Positions 8,627-16,915 of a stretch of 33,135 nucleotides of DNA are shown one piece after another. The position numbers and the translations under genes are program-made. The notes under the pieces were generated by a model. It searched no databases. It worked only from the letters and a program-made list of their open reading frames with translations, and had not been told where the DNA came from. Within the stretch, counting starts at the first letter, position 1. Each line of letters starts with the position of its first letter. The DNA comes from Candidatus Fermentibacterota bacterium (GTDB lineage: Bacteria > Fermentibacterota > Fermentibacteria > Fermentibacterales > JCC-6), in assembly GCA_029571005.1 (NCBI GenBank), contig JAKPTG010000030.1, positions 1-33,135 of the forward strand. Reading direction: 5' to 3'.

Positions 8627-9049
8627 ATGATACCGCTCGTGGCCCTCCTCTTAGTTGCCCAGTACTCCACGCTCCCGCTGAGGACGGAGATCGAAGGCTG
8701 GATCAACACCCTTTCCAACCGGGGGTACGACGTGTTTCAGTACCGGGGCGTGGTGCTCCGACTGGATGAATCCATGGACCTGCCGGTGACCCTGCATGCC
8801 GAGGGTGACCACATCTTCGGAGCCCTGGGCGGCCCCAACGCCATGATCATCCGGATGGAACTGATGAAAGGCGACAGGGTTATACTTCAGTGCGGCACCG
8901 ACGATCTGCCCCTGCTCCACCTTCCGGCGGACTCGGCGGCGATGGTGACCCACATGAGGCTTACCGCCACGGACATGATCTACGGAGCCCGCGCCGAAAG
9001 CGTATATGTGTACGAGGCGGTCAGACCCGTTGACCCGGAATCCTTGTAA
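8627..9049 (+). CDS. Hypothetical exported protein
   Basis: 140-aa ORF directly after the permease stop, N-terminal hydrophobic segment MIPLVALLLVAQ; no recognised domain. Confidence 0.6.
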   Translation: MIPLVALLLVAQYSTLPLRTEIEGWINTLSNRGYDVFQYRGVVLRLDESMDLPVTLHAEGDHIFGALGGPNAMIIRMELMKGDRVILQCGTDDLPLLHLPADSAAMVTHMRLTATDMIYGARAESVYVYEAVRPVDPESL

Positions 9050-9088
9050 GGTATTTTAGGTGTTGCGGAATACACACAGGGGGCAACG

Positions 9089-10006
9089 ATGAGGCGTATC
9101 CTTACTGCAGGTTTGATTCTGGCCGCGACCGGCGCCGCCATGGGGGCGCAGACCTCCGGCTTCGCCTTCCTCCGGATTCCCACCGGAGCCCGGGCAGTAG
9201 CCATGAGCGGGGCTTTCACCGCGGTCGTCGGCGACGCCCTGGCGCTGCACTACAACCCGGCGGCCCTCTCCACCACCTCGGGTAAAACCATCATCACCAC
9301 CTACACCAGCTACTTCATAGACATGCACGCCGGCTACCTCGGCTGGTCCAGCCACCGTAGAAACGACGCCATCGGAGTCGCCATCAATTACTTCTACGGG
9401 GGCACCTTCCTCAGAACCACCATGGAGAACCCCACCGGCACCGGCGAGGAGTTCACCAGCCACAACATGGCGGTGTCCGGCACCTGGTCGCGCCCCATAT
9501 CCGAAAAACTGCGGGTCGGCGCCACCGGCAGGCTGATCTATTCGGAGATAGACACCTACAACGCCCACGGGCTCGCCTTCGATCTGGGCGCCCTCTGGCA
9601 GCCCGGAGTACAGGGCTTCACCGCAGGCGCGGCCATCAGGAACGCCGGGGTACAGACCAAGGCCTTCTACCAGGAGAACGACCCCATGCCCACCGAGTTC
9701 GCCCTGGGCGCCGGGCAGACCCTCCTGGACGGCGACCTTCTGATAGCCGCGGACGCCACCCTCCCCATGAGCGGTAAGTTCAACGCGGCCCTGGGCCTGG
9801 AGTACAACCTGATTGACATGTTCGCGATCAGGACAGGGGTCAGCCTCAACGCTCTGGAAACCGCGGACGAAGCGGGTGGCACCTTCCTCGACGGAATGTC
9901 CTTCGGTATGGGGTTCCGCCGAAACAACCTGGGTGCCGACTACGCCTGGAAACCCGCCGCCGACCTTGGAAACGCCCACAGGATTTCGTTGCAGTACCAC
10001 TTCTGA
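9089..10006 (+). CDS. PorV/PorQ-family outer-membrane protein
   Basis: MRRILTAGLILAATGAAMGAQTSGFAFLRIPTGARAVAMSGAFTAVVGDALALHYNPAALSTTSGKTI: typical PorV/UPF0164 N-terminus and beta-barrel pattern. Confidence 0.82.
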   Translation: MRRILTAGLILAATGAAMGAQTSGFAFLRIPTGARAVAMSGAFTAVVGDALALHYNPAALSTTSGKTIITTYTSYFIDMHAGYLGWSSHRRNDAIGVAINYFYGGTFLRTTMENPTGTGEEFTSHNMAVSGTWSRPISEKLRVGATGRLIYSEIDTYNAHGLAFDLGALWQPGVQGFTAGAAIRNAGVQTKAFYQENDPMPTEFALGAGQTLLDGDLLIAADATLPMSGKFNAALGLEYNLIDMFAIRTGVSLNALETADEAGGTFLDGMSFGMGFRRNNLGADYAWKPAADLGNAHRISLQYHF

Positions 10007-10010
10007 CAGG

Positions 10011-10038
10011 TTGACAGGCCACGAAACTATTCTATAAT
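10011..10038 (+). promoter_or_regulatory. Sigma70-type promoter for tRNA-fMet
   Basis: TTGACA (10011-10016), 16-bp spacer, TATAAT (10033-10038), just upstream of the tRNA. Confidence 0.8.
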
Positions 10039-10054
10039 AGAACTCTCGAGCGAT

Positions 10055-10131
10055 TGCGGGGTGGAGCAGTTCGGTAGCTCGTTGGGCTCATAACCCAAAG
10101 GCCGCAGGTTCGAATCCTGCCCCCGCTACCA
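10055..10131 (+). tRNA. Initiator tRNA-Met (CAU)
   Basis: 77-nt cloverleaf TGCGGGGTGGAGCAGTTCGGTAGCTCGTTGGGCTCATAACCCAAAGGCCGCAGGTTCGAATCCTGCCCCCGCTACCA; anticodon CAT, anticodon stem GGG/CCC pairs and unpaired 1:72, both initiator hallmarks; CCA encoded. Confidence 0.93.
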
Positions 10132-10140
10132 ATCCGAAGG

Positions 10141-10177
10141 GAACACCCGTCTCTTTACGAGCGGGTGTTCTTTTTTT
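10141..10177 (+). terminator. Rho-independent terminator after tRNA-fMet
   Basis: GAACACCCG-tctctttacgag-CGGGTGTTC-TTTTTTT. Confidence 0.85.
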
Positions 10178-10459
10178 GCGCATCATGACCGGTAACCGGC
10201 TGAACAGGTGCATGTCCATCCCGTCTGAATCGGGCAAAGGGGCCCGGGAAAGTGAAGGGCGAGATCCTGAACCGGTTCGAACGCCCCCGGCCGGGCTTGA
10301 AGCGTTCAATGGCGGAGCGGAAACCGACGTGATGGTACGACGTCGAGACCGGTAAATCCGCAGCGTCCGCAAAAGGCGATGACAGGTGATTTCTCTCGAC
10401 CTTTCAGCGCCGTCGGAAAGTCTCGCCGGCAACCGGCCCCTGAATGTGACAGCCTGCGA

Positions 10460-12706
10460 TCAGCGTATTACGGCGAACCTGCCAACGCAGTGATCGTCTG
10501 AAGTGTGGACCGTGAAGACGTAAAGCCCTGTGCATACGGAACGACCGGAATCGTTAGTCATGTCCCAGTACTCCTGGGAGGACTGTCCTCCGAAGTCCCT
10601 GTGCTGAAGCACTGCAACCTGATCACCATCGAGGGTGTAGATCCGGATGTCGCACATCGGCGGCAGGTTTATGAAAGCCAGCCTGCCGGCGTGGGGGGAC
10701 TCCCACTGTGCAGCGCCCCTGTATGGGTTGGGGACAACGGCGACATGTTCCTTCCAGTCGGTTCCCGTTGTCCAGCCCGGCACTACCGGAACGGGGGTTC
10801 CGTCCAGGGTTTTCTTGAAGTTCGTTTTTGCGCTCTCGACCCCGGTTACCAGATCGAACGAACACAGGGCGTAGAAATACGGATAGCCGCGGGTGACCGT
10901 CGAGTCCATGTGGGAGTAGGTACCCTGCGGGAATGTACCGACCGGCTCCCAGTCCGACGTGTTAAAGACCGACCTGTACAGCCTGTATCCCCCGAAGGGT
11001 TCGTACACTTCGGAGTCATCGCTCCAGACAAGATCAACCGTGCCGTCGCCGGCTTCGTAGAAAAGCGTAGGAACCGGGGGAACGTCGGGCACCCCCCAGC
11101 CGCCATCCCTGCAGTAGGCGTCAAGCAGGATATCGGCGTTGTGCCTCAGTCCATCGAGACCCCTGCCGACAACCCAGCCTCCCACGATGTGCAGGCTGTC
11201 GCCGTCTTCGAGATCAAGCGGCCCAAGGGTGAGAACCAGGGAATAGTCGAAGGGCTGGTATCCCATCGCAAGCGGGTTATCATGAACTATCGGAAAAGGC
11301 CCCGGGTTGGCCGGCTGGAATGCGCGTGGAGCGTTGGGATGGCCTATCCACTCAGCAAGGTACGCGGGGCCGCTGTGCCTTCCACTGTAATCCTGGTTCA
11401 GCCCCCACTGGTAATCGTACGAAAGCACATCTGACTCGTACGGATCGTTGGCGAACTCCCACCATGTGTGGGAGAGGGGGACAGGACAGCCGAAGACATC
11501 TATCGGTCTCTCAACGGTTCCGTCAGCCTTTCTCACCCACAGGTCCAGAAGACGCCAGCCGACGAAGCCGTTGCATGGAGGCGACAGGGTGGGTTCACCG
11601 CTGTCGTCCGTGAATGATTCGGGGTTGTCGCCGTCCCACATGTAGCTGGTGTTCCTGGGAACCACCGCGTAGGTGGTGTCTCCAACGGTGTGGAGCCAGA
11701 AGTTTGCCGGTCTGCCCTCTTTGAAGAGTTCGAGACCGGTGTTGGGTTCAACGGCGAAAACCGTGTCGGGTCCGACGGTCTTGAAGAGAACGGTGAAGTG
11801 GTCCGAAACACCGTCCGAGTTCACATCGGCGTCAACTATCCCGTCCGAGCCCGGGTAGTTGTAGTGGTAGAAGATGTCCTCATCGGGATCGCTCCACGAT
11901 GCATCGGGATTCCTCTGCCAGATGAAGGCGTCTTCCTTGCTCGCCTGCATGCCGTTGTCGAAAACGTAATCGAACGTTGCGTCGGGGTCGTTGCACCATA
12001 TGGCGTGGCCGTCGTAGAAAACCACGTCGTCGGCGTAGTATTTCGGTGAAGGGTCGGCGCTCGCAACGTCGAAATCAGCGAAAATGGAGAAGCAGAAGGC
12101 CTTCAGGGGAACCCCCGGGTTCCCGAACTGGCTCAGATGCGTAACCGTGATGTGCTGGGCGAAGAAATCATTGTAACCGGGGGTGGTCCAACTGTAGGCT
12201 CTCTGAAGGGTCCTGACCCCCATGGGATTCTCGTTGAACGAAGACCAGTCGTCCTCTCCCCAGGTCGTTTCCTCGTGGGCCGTCGGACCCGGGAAGAACT
12301 TCACCATCGGAAACCCTTCCGTTGGTCTGAACTCATAGTAGCCGGCAAAGATGGTCGAACGGCTCACATATGCCCCCGGTGTTCCCGATGGGCTCACGGG
12401 GCCGAAGGCGGATGCCCAGATGTCACCGTAGAACAGGTACAGGGAACCCTGCCCCATGGGCCACTCGAAGGTCCTGTCGCTGCGAAGGCTTCCTATCATG
12501 CCCACGTTCGTGAAGAGGATTCCGATGTTCGACAGATTGTGCAGAGTGGTCAGAACAAGAGGTCTGCCGTCGTTGCCGTCCGCCCCGAACGGTTCAGCAA
12601 GCCCGGGTTCGTACTTTCCTGCAAACCCTGTGCTGAAGGAAAACAGAACCGGCAGCAACGGAACCCATGCCCCTATTGTCCGGACAATGGCTGTGCCGGC
12701 CGTCAT
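10460..12706 (-). CDS. Large secreted protein with FlgD/T9SS-type C-terminal tail
   Basis: N-terminal hydrophobic signal; fibronectin-like segment VDLVWSDDSEVYEPFGGYRLYRS; C-terminus VVPNPYRGAAQWES...DIRIYTLDGDQVAVLQHRDFGGQSSQEYWDMTNDSGRSVCTGLYVFTVHT...FAVIR. Confidence 0.75.
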   Translation of the reverse strand: MTAGTAIVRTIGAWVPLLPVLFSFSTGFAGKYEPGLAEPFGADGNDGRPLVLTTLHNLSNIGILFTNVGMIGSLRSDRTFEWPMGQGSLYLFYGDIWASAFGPVSPSGTPGAYVSRSTIFAGYYEFRPTEGFPMVKFFPGPTAHEETTWGEDDWSSFNENPMGVRTLQRAYSWTTPGYNDFFAQHITVTHLSQFGNPGVPLKAFCFSIFADFDVASADPSPKYYADDVVFYDGHAIWCNDPDATFDYVFDNGMQASKEDAFIWQRNPDASWSDPDEDIFYHYNYPGSDGIVDADVNSDGVSDHFTVLFKTVGPDTVFAVEPNTGLELFKEGRPANFWLHTVGDTTYAVVPRNTSYMWDGDNPESFTDDSGEPTLSPPCNGFVGWRLLDLWVRKADGTVERPIDVFGCPVPLSHTWWEFANDPYESDVLSYDYQWGLNQDYSGRHSGPAYLAEWIGHPNAPRAFQPANPGPFPIVHDNPLAMGYQPFDYSLVLTLGPLDLEDGDSLHIVGGWVVGRGLDGLRHNADILLDAYCRDGGWGVPDVPPVPTLFYEAGDGTVDLVWSDDSEVYEPFGGYRLYRSVFNTSDWEPVGTFPQGTYSHMDSTVTRGYPYFYALCSFDLVTGVESAKTNFKKTLDGTPVPVVPGWTTGTDWKEHVAVVPNPYRGAAQWESPHAGRLAFINLPPMCDIRIYTLDGDQVAVLQHRDFGGQSSQEYWDMTNDSGRSVCTGLYVFTVHTSDDHCVGRFAVIR

Positions 12707-13767
12707 TGCCGACCCTGCATCAAGGAAATGAGTTCAAGCAGTTCCAGAAGAAAAGTGGGGGAGAGCGGGTCGAGATCGAGCCCGTAACCGGCTTCCTTGC
12801 AGATGTGCCAGGAGTAACCGTGGTTACCCGCGAGAAAGCACTGGGATGCTGCACTTGCCACCACTTCAACAATTTCCGTATCGAAGACGCCCTCCCTTGT
12901 CGGATCGCCCCTTCCGAACAGGTAGTCGGGTGCGTACCGAAGAAGCCCCTGAGAGCAGGCGACACCCAGCAAAAGGTCTCCGTCGGGGTATCGCACTTCC
13001 TGGAGCATCGCCCAGGCTGCCAGGGCGTCAAGGGTGATCTGGCCGATGTTTCCGCTTTCACGGAAGACCGCGTAATCGAAGCGCACTCCCTGATCGGCCA
13101 TGATCCAGGTGTAGTAGGCCGAGCCCATTCCCTGGGATGTAACCTTCATCGGTACGGTGAAATGCACGTATCCCGATGAAATGCTGTCGGCGCTGTAGAA
13201 ACCGCCGCTCTGAACGTTGTAGAGTTCAAGGCATGTCACGAGGTCTTCGGTGCCCGGACTGAACCTGAAATCAAGGCTGGTGTCAAAACCACCGTCCACC
13301 AGATAGTCCCTTATCGTCTGCCCCACCCAGATGGAGCCGGAATCAGCGGTGAGGGCGAGCCAGGAATCAAGGGAATCCTGTGGAAGGTTTGGATCAACGC
13401 ACTGGAATACGGTCCAGAGTGTGTCCTGGATGAGGCTCTGGTCAAGGTGCCGGACTACGGCCGAAGAACCCATGTCCTGCTGGACCGCACTCTGGAAGTA
13501 GCCGTCCGCGATGCTCCAGCAATCCTCAATGAAGAGGCACGAAACCCCGGCCCCCAGATAGCCGTCGGCCCTCCCTACATCCAGGGCTATCGCCTGCTGG
13601 AACCAGTCCAGGGCTTCGGCATGCCTGCCCTGCCGGACCGCCTGCCATCCCAGGGTGATGAAGCCGTCGTAACCCTCGGGTTCGGGCAGACCCGCGGGAT
13701 GCTTCATGCAGGAGGAGGCCGCTGCGAGGGCGGCGACAAGGAGAGAGCGGGAGATGAATGCCTTCAT
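12703..13767 (-). CDS. TPR-like lipoprotein
   Basis: MKAFISRSLLVAALAAASSCMKHPAG (lipobox-like); GWQAVRQGRHAEALDWFQQAIALDVGRADGYLGAG TPR-like segment. Start at 13767 overlaps the upstream stop (ATGA). Confidence 0.7.
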   Translation of the reverse strand: MKAFISRSLLVAALAAASSCMKHPAGLPEPEGYDGFITLGWQAVRQGRHAEALDWFQQAIALDVGRADGYLGAGVSCLFIEDCWSIADGYFQSAVQQDMGSSAVVRHLDQSLIQDTLWTVFQCVDPNLPQDSLDSWLALTADSGSIWVGQTIRDYLVDGGFDTSLDFRFSPGTEDLVTCLELYNVQSGGFYSADSISSGYVHFTVPMKVTSQGMGSAYYTWIMADQGVRFDYAVFRESGNIGQITLDALAAWAMLQEVRYPDGDLLLGVACSQGLLRYAPDYLFGRGDPTREGVFDTEIVEVVASAASQCFLAGNHGYSWHICKEAGYGLDLDPLSPTFLLELLELISLMQGRQ

Positions 13768-16205
13768 CAGCGTACGCTCCCCATCCTGATCAGCTTCCGG
13801 GTGTCGGAGCAATTCGTGGTTTCCAGCCTCACGAAGTAGAGACCCGCCGGTACGCCGCAGTCGTTCCAGAGCACCGAGTGAAGCCCCGCAGGGAATTCGC
13901 CGTCCGCAAGTGTGGCCACCATCCGGCCCGACAGGTCGAAAAGCCTCAGTGTGGCATTGTCCGGGGAGGGCAGGGAGAAGCGAACACTCAACCGATCGTT
14001 CCACGGATTCGGGAAGACACCGATGAGCCCGGGCGTTCCCGGTATCTCCGGGGAGTAAACACCGGGGTTATCTCCAAGGGCGTAAATGCCTTCGGCGGTT
14101 ACGTCCGAGTGTATGCGCCCCTCGAGAAAGTAACTATCCTGAAGCAGCCACCTGTCTTCGTCCAGGAGATACACGCTTCCCCTGTTCGACTCCGCAGGGA
14201 AGGAAATGGTCCCCGTTCCGGGGCTGATCTGAACCGGCCCCGCCAGAATACCGGAGAGCGTTTCCGACATGGAAGAGTGCGGCACACCGGGAACCCCGGT
14301 CTCGATAAGGCCCGCCGGGGCTCCCTGGGGGAGTTGCCCTTCCTGGAAGACAAGCCGTGCGGAAGGGGTCTCGAGTACAAGAACACCCCCGTCCCCGCAG
14401 CCCACCGCGAAATTCAGCGAATTTTCGTGAAAGACTCCCGTGCTGTCGTACCCGGAGCAGTTCATCAGGTAGCCGCCCGGCGACCAGGCGCGAACCCTCG
14501 CGGTCCAGAGGGTTCCAGAGTGGGTATCCATGGGTACGGTGGTGGTGCTGTCAGGTTCCCCCCCCGCGCCAAGATGCGAGACATCAAGAGTGGGGCCCAC
14601 CCAGTCAAACCCGCTGGGGATCTGTGCATCCTCCCTGAACAGGGTTGAATAGACCTGGAGGTAGAACGGGTTCATTCCGTTCTGAAGCGCAGCCATGACA
14701 AGGCTCTGTTCGGCTGAATCCTGACTGAGAGTGTAGCGGATCTGGGCTGTTCCGCCGGGGTTGCCGTTGGTAAGAACGAGAATGGTTCGGGCTCCATCAA
14801 GGGAAAAGGCGCCGTTGAAAAGATTGTCAAAAGTGAGCGAGTCAACGGATGCAAGGGTTGAGTCATCGGACAGGACCACCCTGTAGACGACCCAGCGGCC
14901 GTCAATGTTCGGGCCGGAGCCGTTGTTCTGGTTGTACATGCCGTTGAAACGCACCGACGTGTTCCCGCCGGAAAGGTAATCTCCCGAGAAACCGGCGTAC
15001 TGGGCGGCGAAGACCTGGGCACTCATACCGTAACCCAGGGGTGCGATCCAGGTCGGTATCGGGTACGCATCGAACTCGACAATGAAGGAGGCCGGCGCGT
15101 TGATGATGGTGAAGTCATAACCTGAGCCCTCCAGAAAGCCGTAGCTGTAGATGCCGCCCTGAAAGTCTCCGGCGATATGGGACACCAGGTTCGTTACCAG
15201 CCAGCTCTCGTAAACGGGGTAAACAACCGATTCGACCGCCTGCTGCTCGGGAACCGACGGATCGATAGCCGTGGCTACGTTCAGCATGCCGCTTCGGGAT
15301 GACATGGCTATCTCCCCGATAACACCTATCCCGAAGCGTTGTTCTATGTACTTCAGCCAGAGGAATTCAGCGGCGAGGTTCGCCCCGAAGTCATGGCCTC
15401 TCCGGCCTGAGCTCCACGAAGTAAGCTCGATTCCCCCGCCCCGGGCAAAATCATCAAGCATGACGACGATGCCTATCAACCCGTTGTGGGCGGAGGTAAG
15501 GCCGTAACAGAGGTGCTGGGCGAAGATTCCAAGGCCTCTGACAAGCCACTTCTCCTCCTGCGGGTTGCGGGCCGTTCTCAGGAACTGTCCGAGCCCCGTG
15601 GGCACCGACCATGTATGGATTTTCAGGCGGTTGGCCTCCCAGAGCCCGCCGGACATGTTCTTGTAGGGTCCGACATTGATGTAGACGATGTCGTGGTTGT
15701 TCCCGGTGGACTCATTCCCGTCGAGGTCTTCCGGCCATACGTAAGCCCAGTTGCCAAGCCTGGTGGCTCCGGCGCCGGGGTTCGGATAGTAGTCACGAAT
15801 ATCGGCGAACACGATCCAGAGCCTGTCATCATCGTTCGGTGTTTCGGGGACGGGGCCAAACACGGATGTGACGGATTCAAAAACACCAACTCCCGCGCCC
15901 TCGAACTGGGAGCTTATGGTATCTATTCCGGCCTGCGTGACTATGTTGCCCCAAATAAGCTGAAATTCGTCCTCCCCCGGGGGAAGGTCAATGAACGTGG
16001 TGTCCTGCACAAGCCAGTAGGCGTTGGCTGTGACCGCCCGGCAGGTGAACTGTCTGAGCTGGAGCGAATCGGGGAAGTAGGAGATGTCGGGAACCAGTAA
16101 CTCAAGTGTTTCATTGTAATGTAACGCAAAGGCGGGAGACAGTAGAGAAATAACGAACAGTACCGCGATGCCGTTACAACGGGGTAACCTTGTATTAATT
16201 ACCAT
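13767..16205 (-). CDS. Secreted protein related to HExxH metallopeptidase-like T9SS cargo (apparently lacking the zinc motif), with C-terminal sorting tail
   Basis: Signal-like N-terminus; RLWIVFADIRDYYPNPG...; EEKWLVRGLGIFAQHLCYG; C-terminus GVFPNPWNDRLSVRFSLPSPDNATLRLFDLSGRMVATLADGEFPAGLHSVLWNDCGVPAGLYFVRLET...KLIRM typical of FlgD/T9SS type A tails. Confidence 0.75.
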   Translation of the reverse strand: MVINTRLPRCNGIAVLFVISLLSPAFALHYNETLELLVPDISYFPDSLQLRQFTCRAVTANAYWLVQDTTFIDLPPGEDEFQLIWGNIVTQAGIDTISSQFEGAGVGVFESVTSVFGPVPETPNDDDRLWIVFADIRDYYPNPGAGATRLGNWAYVWPEDLDGNESTGNNHDIVYINVGPYKNMSGGLWEANRLKIHTWSVPTGLGQFLRTARNPQEEKWLVRGLGIFAQHLCYGLTSAHNGLIGIVVMLDDFARGGGIELTSWSSGRRGHDFGANLAAEFLWLKYIEQRFGIGVIGEIAMSSRSGMLNVATAIDPSVPEQQAVESVVYPVYESWLVTNLVSHIAGDFQGGIYSYGFLEGSGYDFTIINAPASFIVEFDAYPIPTWIAPLGYGMSAQVFAAQYAGFSGDYLSGGNTSVRFNGMYNQNNGSGPNIDGRWVVYRVVLSDDSTLASVDSLTFDNLFNGAFSLDGARTILVLTNGNPGGTAQIRYTLSQDSAEQSLVMAALQNGMNPFYLQVYSTLFREDAQIPSGFDWVGPTLDVSHLGAGGEPDSTTTVPMDTHSGTLWTARVRAWSPGGYLMNCSGYDSTGVFHENSLNFAVGCGDGGVLVLETPSARLVFQEGQLPQGAPAGLIETGVPGVPHSSMSETLSGILAGPVQISPGTGTISFPAESNRGSVYLLDEDRWLLQDSYFLEGRIHSDVTAEGIYALGDNPGVYSPEIPGTPGLIGVFPNPWNDRLSVRFSLPSPDNATLRLFDLSGRMVATLADGEFPAGLHSVLWNDCGVPAGLYFVRLETTNCSDTRKLIRMGSVR

Positions 16206-16708
16206 ATTTGCCGTCTATCTTGTTGATTCACGGAAACACTCATCGTAATTTTACAACCACGACTGCCCCAGCAGCCACGTTCTAACTTCTGAATCCCATG
16301 CTGCACGTGTGTTTCCTCTCATCGGCAGCAGCCTTGAATAAACAGCAACTCTTCGCATCAGTCAAGCCCCTGGTTACAAAACAACAGGTGCCGCGTAAAC
16401 TCCATGCAACAACCGCACCGGTTGCGGTTCCAATGGCGGCGCCTCGACAGGAATCCTCCGGGCGGCCCGGCAAGTCACTGCAGGTGAACGGGTTCATCCA
16501 TCAGCATCGAAGCCGGCGTGGAGAACGACCGGAAGATTCTACCGCCTGAAGCACATAACTCAGACCGCGGGAATCAGGGAAATAGTTTAGAAAATGCACC
16601 CCATGAAGACAGGGGCGCTTCCTCGGGTGCGGGAATCCGGGTGTCCCTTGACAGTTATGGCTATATCCCTGAGGTTTACAGTGAGTAAGTGGCTTACAGT
16701 GTACCTGA

Positions 16709-16729
16709 CGGGCAGTTGAAAACAGCCCG
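16709..16729 (+). other. Stem-loop in the leader region of the TonB-receptor gene
   Basis: CGGGC-a-GTT-gaa-AAC-a-GCCCG: symmetric imperfect hairpin. Confidence 0.45.
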
Positions 16730-16765
16730 CATTAACCGGGCGCGACCAGCGTTATCTGCAAAGGA

Positions 16766-16779
16766 GCCGGGGGCCCGGC
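16766..16779 (+). other. GC-rich stem-loop in the same leader region
   Basis: GCCGGG-GG-CCCGGC perfect palindromic arms. Confidence 0.4.
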
Positions 16780-16915
16780 GGATGGATGTTGAGATTCTTA
16801 ATGGAAGAAGTTTGTATGATACGCAGTAGCTTTAAGATAGAAACGTTTGTGATGAACATGGCACATATACCAAGCGGCATGAGATATTTTGACTATTCAG
16901 GAAGGAGGGTGGCGG

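Noticed and set aside
7858-8718. 286-aa minus ORF
   Set aside because: Antisense to the MalG-like permease, which has clear permease motifs.
9056-10000. 314-aa minus ORF
   Set aside because: Antisense to the PorV-like gene; Gly/Val-rich shadow ORF.
10088-10432. 114-aa minus ORF ending in VAGAGFEPAAFGL
   Set aside because: Its C-terminus is the antisense translation of tRNA-fMet, a well-known spurious ORF signature; it also covers the tRNA terminator.
16282-16549. Small overlapping ORFs on both strands (71 aa minus, 83 aa plus)
   Set aside because: No domain, no clear ribosome-binding site and competing strands; likely intergenic.
16550-16915. Cobalamin or TPP riboswitch upstream of the TonB receptor
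   Set aside because: Looked for B12-box (GCCACTG-like) and TPP-box motifs on the + strand and did not find them; only generic hairpins are visible.
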